NCBI RefSeq assembly: GCF_004135205.1
Contig: NZ_CP035490.1
Span: 2,435,501-2,499,500, forward strand
Direction: 5' to 3'
DNA: 64,000 nt
Source: Hahella sp. KA22
Lineage (GTDB): Bacteria > Pseudomonadota > Gammaproteobacteria > Pseudomonadales > Oleiphilaceae
Shown: positions 1 through 7,713 of the stretch, piece by piece
How the letters are laid out: each line of letters starts with the position of its first letter
Position numbering within the stretch: the stretch's first letter is position 1
Translations under genes and position numbers: made by a program
Notes under the pieces: model-generated
What the model saw: only the letters and a program-made list of their open reading frames with translations
Databases searched by the model: none
Told to the model about the DNA's origin: nothing

Positions 1-97
1 CATAGAAGGAATCAAATATTTAACGGATGTGCGTAATATGAATAAAAGTGCTTGCTCAGGTCAGGCTTCTTTGTTATCTTACGCCCCCGCTGACAGC

Positions 98-174
98 AGG
101 ACCGTAGCTCAGTTGGTTAGAGCGCCACGTTGACATCGTGGAGGTCACCAGTTCGAATCTGGTCGGTCCTACCA
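98..174 (+). tRNA. tRNA-Val (anticodon GAC)
   Basis: The 77 nt fold as a full cloverleaf. The acceptor stem pairs AGGACCG with CGGTCCT, the anticodon stem pairs CCACG with CGTGG around the loop TTGACAT, and the T loop is TTCGAAT. The CCA end is encoded. Anticodon GAC reads Val codons GUC and GUU. It stands alone: no other tRNA and no terminator is visible directly after it. Confidence 0.95.
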
Positions 175-319
175 ATTCCCTTCTTTGTCAGTGATCTTTT
201 TAGTTTCTTAAGTCATTCAAAAATAGTTTGCCATATTCAGGCCATTGTGGCGTCTGAATGGCTGGTTTGTATTGACTTTTTAGTGATACGATTGCCGAAA
301 ACCAGTCACGGAGCGGGGC

Positions 320-745
320 ATGAAGTATCTTCGAACCTTCTATCAGCGCCTTCGGGATTTTCGGCACAAGAAAAAGCTTACCCTTGAGGACATCGCTACC
401 TTTTGTCAGGTGGATGTCACGGTTGTGGCTGGTTGGGAAAATCCCATTGAATCCCAGCGTTGTTACCCTTCTATTGATAACCTGTTTGATCTTTGCGTAA
501 AGACGGGCGTTGCCCTGGATGCGCTGCTGGATTTTGATCAGAACGAGAAAGCCAATTCTCAGTTGGACTTGCCTGGTTTTGAGGTGGGCGAGGATGGAGA
601 TTTGGATACGGTCATTGAGCGTCTGACCAAGGTGATGGAAGAGGCGCTGCCTGATTCAACGGAGCGATTGTTACTGAAACGCTTTCGCGCCAGTGATGAA
701 GATAAAAAGCGTTTTATCCTGCAGTTAATGACTAACGGAGAGTGA
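320..745 (+). CDS. XRE-family helix-turn-helix protein
   Basis: This 141 aa protein begins with a Cro/CI-type helix-turn-helix at about residues 8-65. It shows the pattern LTLEDIATFCQVDVTVVAGWE followed by YPSIDNLFDLCVKTGVALDALL, where the tryptophan-glutamate pair and the length of the second half are typical of XRE domains. The C-terminal half (about 75-141) is acidic and helical, contains DEDKKRFILQL, and probably serves for dimerisation or partner binding. The ATG has GGAG six bases upstream. It lies between tRNA-Val and convergent galU and shares their intergenic bidirectional terminator. Target genes are unknown; DNA binding is inferred from the fold. Confidence 0.8.
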   Translation: MKYLRTFYQRLRDFRHKKKLTLEDIATFCQVDVTVVAGWENPIESQRCYPSIDNLFDLCVKTGVALDALLDFDQNEKANSQLDLPGFEVGEDGDLDTVIERLTKVMEEALPDSTERLLLKRFRASDEDKKRFILQLMTNGE

Positions 746-817
746 CCCTCTCTAGTTCGCGCCTATTTTCTTTTGCGTTGTCAGTATGTCTTATTCTAGA
801 AAGTGGGGCGCTCCAAT

Positions 818-846
818 AAAAAAGCGCCCTCTTGGGCGCTTTTTTG
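818..846. terminator. bidirectional rho-independent terminator
   Basis: A run of A, then GCGCCC, TCTT loop, GGGCGC, then a run of T. The stem (824-829 with 834-839) is flanked by A and T tracts on opposite sides, so it can end the plus-strand XRE gene and the minus-strand galU transcript. Confidence 0.9.
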
Positions 847-867
847 GTGCATGAAAAAGCTGAAGAT

Positions 868-1707
868 TTACATCAGGCCTTTTTTGTACACATTTTCGTA
901 GACGTAGTTAGTAGCTTCGACGAAACCGTCGATGCTGCCGCAGTCAAAGCGACGTCCCTTGAATTTGTACGCCAGCACGCAGCCGTCTTTAGCTTGCTTC
1001 AGCAGTGCGTCGGTCACTTGAACTTCGCCGTTCTTACCGGGCTCTGTGTCGCGGATGATGTCGAAAATATCCGGCGTCAGAATATAGCGGCCGATAATGG
1101 CGTAGTTAGACGGGGCCTGGTCGACGGGCGGCTTCTCTACCATGTCTGTGACGCGGAACAGGCCTTCTTTCATTGGGTCGCCGGCGATGACGCCATACTT
1201 GTGAACTTCGTCGTGTGGAACTTCCTGGATGGCCACAATGCTGCAACGGAATTGGTTGTACAGCTTGGTCATCTGGGCCAGCACGCTGTCCTCGCCTTCT
1301 TCCACCATGCAGAGGTCGTCTGCAAGCACGACTGCGAACGGCTCGTCGCCGATCAGAGTCTGTCCGGAAAGAATGGCGTGTCCTAAACCTTTCATTTCAT
1401 TTTGGCGGGTGAATGAGAATTTATTGTTATTTATCAGGCTGCGAATGCTGGATAGAAGCTCTTCCTTACCGGTTCCCTTGATCTGTTGTTCCAGCTCATA
1501 AGAAATATCAAAGTGGTCCGCAATGGCCCGCTTACCCCGGCCGGTAACAAAACCGAAAGAGTTCATGCCGGCGGCGACTGCTTCTTCAACGCCGTACTGA
1601 ACCAGTGGTTTGCTCACGACAGGCAGCATTTCTTTAGGCATGGCTTTGGTGGCGGGCAGGAATCGGGTTCCATAACCAGCTACCGGAAACAGGCACTTTT
1701 TAATCAT
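868..1707 (-). CDS. galU: UTP-glucose-1-phosphate uridylyltransferase
   Basis: GalU makes UDP-glucose from UTP and glucose-1-phosphate in the cytoplasm, feeding LPS core, capsule and trehalose synthesis. The protein is 279 aa, the normal bacterial length. The N-terminal nucleotide-binding loop reads AGYGTRFLPATKAMPKEMLP (residues 10-29), with the signature glycine-rich turn and conserved lysines. KGLGHAIL and VVLADDLC follow at about 106 and 126, and FDCGSIDGFVEATNYV near the C-terminus is also characteristic. The start is supported by AAGGAG five bases upstream. It is transcribed alone toward the shared terminator, with the nrdJ genes lying upstream in the same direction. Confidence 0.96.
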   Translation of the reverse strand: MIKKCLFPVAGYGTRFLPATKAMPKEMLPVVSKPLVQYGVEEAVAAGMNSFGFVTGRGKRAIADHFDISYELEQQIKGTGKEELLSSIRSLINNNKFSFTRQNEMKGLGHAILSGQTLIGDEPFAVVLADDLCMVEEGEDSVLAQMTKLYNQFRCSIVAIQEVPHDEVHKYGVIAGDPMKEGLFRVTDMVEKPPVDQAPSNYAIIGRYILTPDIFDIIRDTEPGKNGEVQVTDALLKQAKDGCVLAYKFKGRRFDCGSIDGFVEATNYVYENVYKKGLM

Positions 1708-1789
1708 ATATTCTCCTTGAAGTTGTGTAGGGCGTTAGTCTACTTGGATTTAGTTATCTTGCAAATCTCGGTCCACCGTTTCCAAAAAC

Positions 1790-1814
1790 GAAAAAAGGAG
1801 GGACTTACCCTCCT
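1790..1814 (-). terminator. rho-independent terminator after nrdJb
   Basis: Read on the minus strand this is AGGAGGG, a 5 nt loop, CCCTCCT, then TTTTTT. It starts about 40 bases after the nrdJb stop and separates the nrdJ genes from galU. Confidence 0.85.
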
Positions 1815-1854
1815 ATTTTGACATTGATTTCATAACAACTTTATTAACAGTTGT

Positions 1855-2544
1855 TCAGCCGCACTTGCTGTCGCCACAATTGAGACATGTTTGGCATCCA
1901 TCCATCAAGATCACGGATTTTTGGCTGCATTTCTTACACATTGTCGCGTTTGCAGGGAAGGCGGAGCCATCTGCATTCGCTTCATTTTTCTGCCGCGCCT
2001 CGTACTCTGCGCGTTTCTCGGCGATCATGCGTTTGTGGGCATCGCTCAATTCTTCGGACTCGATAATGCCCAGCGCTTTCATGTGCTTTTCAATGACTGC
2101 GCCGATTTCCGCCACCAGAGAGGGGACAAAAACACCACCTTTCTTGTAGTAGCCGCCGCTGGGGTCATGTACGGAGAGCAACTCTTCCAGCAGGAAGGTA
2201 ATGTCGCCGCCTTTGCGGAACACGGCGGAGATAACCCGCGTCAGTGCGATAACCCACTGAAAGTGTTCCATGGACTTGGAGTTGATGAAGATTTCATACG
2301 GACGACGAGTTTCGTGGTCGGTGCCTTCATTCAACAGGATGTCGTTGATGGTGATATAAAACGCATGCTCCGACACCGGGGGTTTGATTTTATACGTCGT
2401 GCCGAGAAGGAAATCCGGGCGCTCGATTTTTTCATTCATTTCAACCGGCTGCGGTTGCTCCTGAACCGGTTCGCTCGCCGGCGCAACGTCACTGGGCTTG
2501 TGAACTTTGTAGCCGACAATTTTCTTTTCAATTTTAACAGCCAT
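1855..2544 (-). CDS. nrdJb: class II ribonucleotide reductase, C-terminal subunit NrdJb
   Basis: This 229 aa protein corresponds to the C-terminal part of B12-dependent ribonucleotide reductase, which some gammaproteobacteria such as Pseudomonas aeruginosa encode as a separate gene. After a proline- and glutamate-rich linker (about 15-42) comes a TSCPD-like domain containing YITINDILLNEGTDHETRRP. The C-terminus carries six cysteines as CKKC, CQTC and CGDSKC. These match the zinc-ribbon and the thiol pair that re-reduces the active site after each turnover. It lies 137 bases after nrdJa on the same strand. Known role: partner of NrdJa in dNTP synthesis with or without oxygen. Confidence 0.9.
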   Translation of the reverse strand: MAVKIEKKIVGYKVHKPSDVAPASEPVQEQPQPVEMNEKIERPDFLLGTTYKIKPPVSEHAFYITINDILLNEGTDHETRRPYEIFINSKSMEHFQWVIALTRVISAVFRKGGDITFLLEELLSVHDPSGGYYKKGGVFVPSLVAEIGAVIEKHMKALGIIESEELSDAHKRMIAEKRAEYEARQKNEANADGSAFPANATMCKKCSQKSVILMDGCQTCLNCGDSKCG

Positions 2545-2604
2545 GACTGTATACCCTTGTGTACGGTGGCTTTGCTCAGGCTTTCCCGGGAAAACCTAGC
2601 TGCA

Positions 2605-2670
2605 GGCGCATATTATGCGCCCATTTTTAACATTTTCTATGGAGAAACCCGGCGATTTTACGAAATCGCC
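2605..2670 (-). promoter_or_regulatory. two palindromes between nrdJa and nrdJb
   Basis: GGCGCATA-T-TATGCGCC (2605-2621) and GGCGATTT-TACG-AAATCGCC (2651-2670) both lie in the 137 base gap between nrdJa and nrdJb. The second follows the nrdJa stop closely but has no following T run on the minus strand. It is therefore more likely an RNA-processing or stability hairpin, or a protein site, than a simple terminator. Function is not established. Confidence 0.5.
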
Positions 2671-2681
2671 AGGACTTCGCC

Positions 2682-4820
2682 TCAGTATTTTCCGTAAGTG
2701 CCTTCTTTCAAGGCGTCGAACAGGTTGGCGGCGGTGTGGGTTTCACCGTCGTACTCAACTTCTTCGTTGCCTTTCAGCTTAATGGTTTGGCCATCTTCGG
2801 TGGTGAACTCGTAAAAGGTGTTCTCCAGGTCTTTCTCTTTGACCAGTACGCCTTGGAAGGCTTCCGGGTTGAAGCGGAAGGTGGTGCAGCCTTTCAGGCC
2901 TTTTTCGTAGGCGTACATGTAAATGTCCTTGAACTCCCCATATGGGAAGTCGGTAGGGACATTGGCGGTCTTGGAGATGGAGGAGTCCACCCACAGTTGC
3001 GCCGCCGCCTGAATATCGACGTGCTGCTTGGGCGTCACATCGTCACTGGTGGTGAAGTACGCAGGCAGTTGCGCTTCGGCGTCTTCTGAGAACGGCATGG
3101 CTTTTGGGTTAACCAGGTGGCGATACGCCAGCAGCTCATAGGAGAACACGTCCATTTTCTCTTTGGTCTTCTTGCCTTGGCGAATCACATTACGGGAATA
3201 GTGATGGGCGAAGCTGGGCTCAATGCCGTTGCTGGCGTTGTTAGCCAGAGACAGGGAAATTGTGCCGGTAGGAGCAATGGACGTATGGTGCGTGAAGCGC
3301 GCGCCTTTTTTGGCCAGCGCGTCGACCAGCTTGGGATCGGCTTCCGCAACGCGCTGCATGTAGCGGCTGTACTTGGCGTGCAGCACTTTACCTTTCAGTT
3401 TGTCGCCGGCTTTCAGGCCGTCTTCCGCCATTTCCGGGCGCAGACGCAGCATTTCTTCGGTAACGACAAAAGTGTCTTCCATGATAGGGGCTGGGCCTTT
3501 TTCTTTCGCCAGCTCCAAACCTTGGCGCCAGCCTTCCAGCGCCATTTCGCGGCACACTTCTTCAGTGAAGCTGACGGATTCGTCGGAGCCGTAAGGCATG
3601 CGCAGCATGGCCAGCGTGGAGCCCAGGCCCAGAATGCCCATGCCGTGGCGGCGCTTATACTGAATTTCGTGACGCTGACCTTCCAGCGGCAGACCGTTGA
3701 TCTCCACCACGTTGTCCAGCATGCGGGTGAAAATCGCCACGACCTTGCGATACTTGTCGAAGTTGAACTTGGCGTTTTCAGTGAACGGATATTCCACGAA
3801 CTTGGTCAGGTTCACTGAGCCCAGCAGGCAGCTGCCGTAAGGCGGCAGAGGCTGTTCGCCGCAGGGGTTGGTGGCGCGAATATTCTCGCAGAACCAGTTG
3901 TTGTTCATTTCATTGACTTTGTCGATCAGGATGAAGCCTGGCTCGGCGAAGTCATAAGTGGACGTCATGATCGCGTCCCAGATGGAGCGCGCTTTAACTG
4001 TGCGGTAAATACGGCAGGCGACGCGACCGCTTTCATCTGTCATGTAGCCGTCTTTTACCGGGAAGTCGCGATACAGATATTGAGTTTCGTCGTTGACGTC
4101 AATGTTGTCTTCTTCCGCTTCTTTGCGAGTGATGGGGAAGGAGAAACGCCAATCTTCGTCGTTTTGAACCGCTTTGATGAAGTCTTCAGTGATCAGCAGG
4201 GACAGGTTGAACTGACGCAGGCGACCATCTTCGCGCTTGGCGCGAACGAAATCAAAGACGTCCGGGTGATGCACGTCGAAAGTGGCCATCTGCGCGCCGC
4301 GGCGTCCGCCGGCGGAGGAGACGGTGAAGCACATCTTGTCGAAGATATCCATGAACGACAATGGGCCGGAAGTGGTGGCGCCGGCGCCGGCTACATAAGC
4401 GCCTTTCGGACGCAGTGTGGAGAATTCATAACCAATGCCGCAGCCAGCCTTGAGGGTGAGGCCGGCTTCATGGTTCTTCAGCAGAATGTCGTCCATAGAG
4501 TCCATGATGCTGCCAGATACGGTGCAGTTGATCGTGGACGTGGCGGGCTTGTGTTCTTCCGCGCCAGCGTTGGACATGATGCGACCGGCTGGAATGGCTC
4601 CGTTTTCCAGCGCCCATACGAAGTCCGCCAGCACCTTCTCGCGTATGCTGTCGGCTTCCACGGAGGACAGCGCCTTGGCGACGCGCTCGTAAGTGCCCAG
4701 GATGTCTTTGTCCACTGGGCCTCCTGACTTGGTTTTCAGTTGGTATTTGGTTTCCCAGATATCGACGGAAGCGGGCTGCATATCAATAGGCGCGATAAGC
4801 TGCTGGACTTTAGCGTTCAT
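2682..4820 (-). CDS. nrdJa: adenosylcobalamin-dependent (class II) ribonucleotide reductase, catalytic subunit NrdJa
   Basis: NrdJa reduces ribonucleotides to deoxyribonucleotides using a thiyl radical generated from adenosylcobalamin. It contains the class II active-site blocks: KAGCGIGYEFSTLRP with the first redox cysteine (about residue 125), the radical-site motif NPCGEQPLPPYGSCLLGSVN (about 315), and HHTSIAPTGTISL in the distal half. The protein is 712 aa from ATG 4820, which has GAGGG upstream; an in-frame TTG at 4832 lacks such a site. The usual C-terminal zinc/thiol tail is absent and is supplied by nrdJb downstream. The upstream region carries NrdR-type boxes, implying repression by NrdR when dATP is plentiful. 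Confidence 0.94.
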   Translation of the reverse strand: MNAKVQQLIAPIDMQPASVDIWETKYQLKTKSGGPVDKDILGTYERVAKALSSVEADSIREKVLADFVWALENGAIPAGRIMSNAGAEEHKPATSTINCTVSGSIMDSMDDILLKNHEAGLTLKAGCGIGYEFSTLRPKGAYVAGAGATTSGPLSFMDIFDKMCFTVSSAGGRRGAQMATFDVHHPDVFDFVRAKREDGRLRQFNLSLLITEDFIKAVQNDEDWRFSFPITRKEAEEDNIDVNDETQYLYRDFPVKDGYMTDESGRVACRIYRTVKARSIWDAIMTSTYDFAEPGFILIDKVNEMNNNWFCENIRATNPCGEQPLPPYGSCLLGSVNLTKFVEYPFTENAKFNFDKYRKVVAIFTRMLDNVVEINGLPLEGQRHEIQYKRRHGMGILGLGSTLAMLRMPYGSDESVSFTEEVCREMALEGWRQGLELAKEKGPAPIMEDTFVVTEEMLRLRPEMAEDGLKAGDKLKGKVLHAKYSRYMQRVAEADPKLVDALAKKGARFTHHTSIAPTGTISLSLANNASNGIEPSFAHHYSRNVIRQGKKTKEKMDVFSYELLAYRHLVNPKAMPFSEDAEAQLPAYFTTSDDVTPKQHVDIQAAAQLWVDSSISKTANVPTDFPYGEFKDIYMYAYEKGLKGCTTFRFNPEAFQGVLVKEKDLENTFYEFTTEDGQTIKLKGNEEVEYDGETHTAANLFDALKEGTYGKY

Positions 4821-4964
4821 AATATCCCTCAAATCTTCTAACCCCGAACAAGGTTTATTTTAAAACTGCAGTGTTGTTGGTCAGACCGCCAATTCCAGAT
4901 AGCGCTGCGAGATACGACTGATTCGCAAGGTAAACTTCCTGTGTTGCGTTACAAAAACTGGCGA

Positions 4965-4980
4965 CCACAATATGTTGTGC
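4965..4980. promoter_or_regulatory. NrdR-box-like palindrome (leader copy)
   Basis: CCACAATATGTTGTGC matches the NrdR consensus acaCwAtATaTwGtgt at the central and GTG/CAC positions. It lies inside the nrdJ leader, about 145 bases before the start codon, without a partner at the usual spacing. It is therefore the weakest of the set functionally. Confidence 0.4.
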
Positions 4981-5134
4981 ACCTTACTTGTGCGGCAGGT
5001 TGTGAAAAACCTGGTGTCCGATGAAGTTCTGTGTATGTCCGGGCCTTTGCGGCCCTGGAGAGAACGCGCCATTTTACAGGTAGGGACTCCCATCGGAGAC
5101 TTGACTGTCAGAATGCGTGCTGTTAGCGACTCTG

Positions 5135-5150
5135 ACCCTATATATGGCGA
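5135..5150. promoter_or_regulatory. NrdR box 1 (promoter-proximal pair)
   Basis: ACCCTATATATGGCGA fits the NrdR consensus at about 12 of 16 positions. It is 15 bases from the next box, centre to centre 31 bp. That is the spacing described for paired NrdR boxes on one face of the helix. It would lie at about +4 to +20 of the proposed nrdJ transcript. Confidence 0.6.
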
Positions 5151-5159
5151 TTTCCGCAA

Positions 5160-5187
5160 AGTATAGCACTATATAATGTGATGTGAA
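5160..5187 (-). promoter_or_regulatory. candidate nrdJ promoter
   Basis: On the minus strand TTCACA (5187-5182) and TATACT (5165-5160) form a -35/-10 pair separated by 16 bases. The 16-base spacer coincides exactly with NrdR box 2, so repressor binding would block RNA polymerase directly. Confidence 0.55.
5166..5181. promoter_or_regulatory. NrdR box 2 (promoter spacer)
   Basis: GCACTATATAATGTGA matches acaCwAtATaTwGtgt at most positions. It fills the spacer between the proposed -35 and -10 elements of nrdJ and pairs with box 1 at 31 bp centre spacing. Confidence 0.65.
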
Positions 5188-5322
5188 GGCTTGAGAAAAA
5201 AATCATTTTAGCGTAGGTAAAGGCCTGTGGAAGGCGTTTATCAGACCTTTGGCCGCCGCATTTCTGGGCTGGCGGCGAATATGACAGCAAGGTTGCATAG
5301 TAAAAATGCGTCTATCAGGCGC

Positions 5323-5338
5323 CCACTATATATAGTGT
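5323..5338. promoter_or_regulatory. near-perfect NrdR box (distal)
   Basis: CCACTATATATAGTGT reproduces the NrdR consensus at 15 of 16 positions and is a near-perfect dyad. It lies about 500 bases before nrdJa with no second box at 31 bp. It may mark a second upstream promoter or a distal binding site. Confidence 0.6.
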
Positions 5339-5451
5339 TGCTATAAAGCTTAAAATTTAACCAAAATGATGCGCGGTGAAGGGGTGTGGGCTGGAAGGAA
5401 GTAAGGCCGCGACAGCCTTACTTTCCTATACGGGATTGTCACAAATTCGCT

Positions 5452-6492
5452 TTAAGCGGAAGCCGGATGGGTGGGGATTTTGGGCGCCACTTTGGCGGCG
5501 ACGCGAGGCTTTAGTTTGTTCTGGGACAGTAGCCAGGCGATGCAGTCCTTCAGTGTCTCTTCCGCGTCACGAGGTTTGACTCCCAAATCTTTGGCCGACT
5601 CGCTGCAATCATAGTACGCATAGCGGCCCACAACTTCGTAGACCAGATCGTAGGTAAATGGCGGTTTGATGTGCAGCAGCTTGCACAGCGTCTCCACCAC
5701 GCGGGCGAATGTCAGAGTAAGCCCGCGGCCGGTTGGCAGGTGGATCGGTTTGACGCCAGTAAGGCGCTTCAAGGCGACGCCAATTTCTTTGACCTCAATA
5801 TTCTCTCCGCCCACGACGTAACGCTTGCAGTTTTCCCCTTTGCTTAACGCGGCGACATGAGCGGCGGCGACGTCGCGCACGTCAACCAGATTTAACCCGC
5901 CAGGGTAGGTTTGCCCGAAACCGTTCAACCAATCCATCACTAATTGGTTGGAGGGAGTGATGCGATAGTCGTTCGGGCCCAACACGATAGCGGGGCAGAT
6001 GACCACCAGATGAATGTCGTATTCGCGGGCCAGTTTCTGCGCGGCTCTCTCGCTGCGGGTCTTGGCTACGTAATAGGCGTTCTGCGCGTCGTCATTCCAG
6101 TCCTCGCCGCTGCGCAATGCCTGTGGATCATAGGAAAATCCGATGGAGGCCACGGAGCTTGTGTATACCACACGCTTGATGCCGTGCTTGTGCGCGGCCT
6201 TGAATACATTTTCTGCGCCTTGCAAGGCCGGCTCGACGATTTCCTCGACGGACTTGGCGATGGTTTTGTACACAGCGGCCATATGAATGATGGCGTCGCA
6301 ACCTTCGGCGGCGGCTTCCACGGCGGCGGGATCTTTGACGTCTCCGTAGGCGAACTCAGGCTTGAGTCCGTTGAGCCCGCGCAAATCTGAGCTTTTGCGC
6401 ACAAAGGCGCGTACTTCATGGTTTTGGTCGAGTAGTTGCCTTACCACGTGGGAGCCGATATGTCCGTTTGCTCCGGTTACCAATACTTTCAT
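5452..6492 (-). CDS. extended SDR-family NAD(P)-dependent epimerase/reductase
   Basis: This 346 aa protein has the extended short-chain dehydrogenase fold. The Rossmann motif TGANGHIGSHVV lies at residues 6-17, the active-site serine region is YTSSVASIGF at about 111, and the catalytic YxxxK is YYVAK at about 142. It resembles the dihydroflavonol-reductase-like and hopanoid-associated HpnA-like proteins, which reduce or epimerise a keto or sugar substrate; the real substrate cannot be read from the sequence. The start at 6492 is chosen because GGAG precedes it at good spacing and the Rossmann motif follows at once. It is a single gene, divergent from the phosphoesterase next door. Confidence 0.8.
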   Translation of the reverse strand: MKVLVTGANGHIGSHVVRQLLDQNHEVRAFVRKSSDLRGLNGLKPEFAYGDVKDPAAVEAAAEGCDAIIHMAAVYKTIAKSVEEIVEPALQGAENVFKAAHKHGIKRVVYTSSVASIGFSYDPQALRSGEDWNDDAQNAYYVAKTRSERAAQKLAREYDIHLVVICPAIVLGPNDYRITPSNQLVMDWLNGFGQTYPGGLNLVDVRDVAAAHVAALSKGENCKRYVVGGENIEVKEIGVALKRLTGVKPIHLPTGRGLTLTFARVVETLCKLLHIKPPFTYDLVYEVVGRYAYYDCSESAKDLGVKPRDAEETLKDCIAWLLSQNKLKPRVAAKVAPKIPTHPASA

Positions 6493-6717
6493 GATGTCTC
6501 CAGCGTGATGGTCTTGTCTTTGTCTGTTGTAATAATCTAATCGGTCATAAGTACTATTAGCATTGGAATGCGGGTAGCTTACCTCCATCGGAGACGCGAG
6601 CCCAGACGAAATGCCCCTTGCAGGCGAATTTTTTGCCCTTTCTCGACTATGCTTAGTTCACATTGGTCATAAGTTATCCGGCCGATGGCGGATCAACCCA
6701 AAGGATCACTATTTTTC

Positions 6718-7713
6718 ATGAGCGATGTGAACCGGACGCTTGCCCGCTCCATTCCAGAAACTGAAATACACGATGACGCGGATTTACTGACGAGGCTGGA
6801 GCAGCGTCTGGGATTTGTGCATGCGCGCCAGCGCCTGGGAATAGAACAGGATCATGCCCAACGGGTATTCGGCGGCGGAGGCATTAACTTTTTCCACCCG
6901 GAAAACTGGTACTCCATGCAAACCCTGATGCGCTGGACGTTCAAACTGGCGGGGATGTATGAATGGGGGCGGCGCAACGCCAGAAACATTCAAGTGACTC
7001 ACAATCCCGTGCGACACAGAAAGATTCCTGCTGCGTTCAAGGGCTTTCGTCTGCTGCATCTTACGGACCTCCATGTGGATATGGATGCGGCGATCACCGC
7101 CAGATTGCTGGAGATAACCGGTAGCCTGGAATATGACCTGTGTGTGATCACTGGCGATTATCGGGCGCAGACCTATGGTCCCGAAGAGGGCGCTTTGGAA
7201 GGAATGCGGCTCCTGCGTGAACGACTGCGGGGCGAGGCGTACGCCATTTTCGGCAATCACGACAGTATCCGTATGCTGCCGCCTCTGGAGGATATGGGCT
7301 ATCGCATGTTGATGAACGAGTCTGCGCTGATTGAGAGAGAAGGAGAGAAAATCCAGATCGTGGGCGTGGACGATCCTCACTACTATCGCGTGGACAATCT
7401 GCAGATGGCGGCCCAGGGCTTGGATATGTCCCGTTATACCCTGTTGTTGTCACATACGCCGGAAATCTTCAAACAGGCGGCGCATGCGGGCATTGATCTC
7501 ATGTTGTGTGGTCATACCCACGGCGGCCAGGTGTGTCTGCCAGGTGGAACTGCGATTACTCTCGACTCGGATTGTCCGCGTTTTGTCGGCAGAGGAAACT
7601 GGCGTTGGCGCGATATGGACGGCTACACCAGCACTGGCGCCGGCAGCTCGCTATTGCCAGTGCGCTTTAATTGTCCGCCGGAAGTGGTGGTGCATACGTT
7701 TTATCCGGGTTAA
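6718..7713 (+). CDS. YkuE-like calcineurin-type metallophosphoesterase
   Basis: The catalytic domain (about residues 100-331) shows all the metal-binding blocks in order: LTDLHVDMD, ITGDYRAQ, FGNHDS and CGHTHGGQV. These coordinate two metal ions for phosphoester hydrolysis. The closest recognised relatives are YkuE/YaeI-type membrane-associated phosphodiesterases. The roughly 100 residue N-terminal part lacks a clear signal peptide. The start is uncertain: ATG 6718 has AAAGGA upstream, while ATG 6685 would add 11 residues without a ribosome site. The last 47 bases overlap the 3' end of the convergent lipoprotein gene. Substrate unknown. Confidence 0.78.
   Translation: MSDVNRTLARSIPETEIHDDADLLTRLEQRLGFVHARQRLGIEQDHAQRVFGGGGINFFHPENWYSMQTLMRWTFKLAGMYEWGRRNARNIQVTHNPVRHRKIPAAFKGFRLLHLTDLHVDMDAAITARLLEITGSLEYDLCVITGDYRAQTYGPEEGALEGMRLLRERLRGEAYAIFGNHDSIRMLPPLEDMGYRMLMNESALIEREGEKIQIVGVDDPHYYRVDNLQMAAQGLDMSRYTLLLSHTPEIFKQAAHAGIDLMLCGHTHGGQVCLPGGTAITLDSDCPRFVGRGNWRWRDMDGYTSTGAGSSLLPVRFNCPPEVVVHTFYPG

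Larger units (their letters stand above)
4821..5451. other. nrdJ upstream regulatory region
   Basis: No convincing gene lies in these 631 bases. They hold a candidate minus-strand promoter for nrdJ, four palindromes of the NrdR-box type, and near 5399-5423 a hairpin (AAGTAAGGC, 7 nt loop, GCCTTACTT) just upstream of the 3' end of the neighbouring reductase gene. The leader from the proposed promoter to nrdJa is about 330 bases. I looked for a cobalamin riboswitch B12-box in it and did not find a convincing one. Confidence 0.6.

Noticed and set aside
832-1386. Long plus-strand frame opposite galU
   Set aside because: It is antisense to a certain gene, has no ribosome site, and its composition mirrors the GalU codons.
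3117-3818. Long plus-strand frames opposite nrdJa (also 4080-4727)
   Set aside because: They are antisense shadows of a highly conserved enzyme with no recognisable domain.
4833-5160. Cobalamin riboswitch in the nrdJ leader
   Set aside because: The leader is long enough and the enzyme uses B12, but I could not find a convincing B12-box or the expected paired arms. A covariance-model scan would decide.
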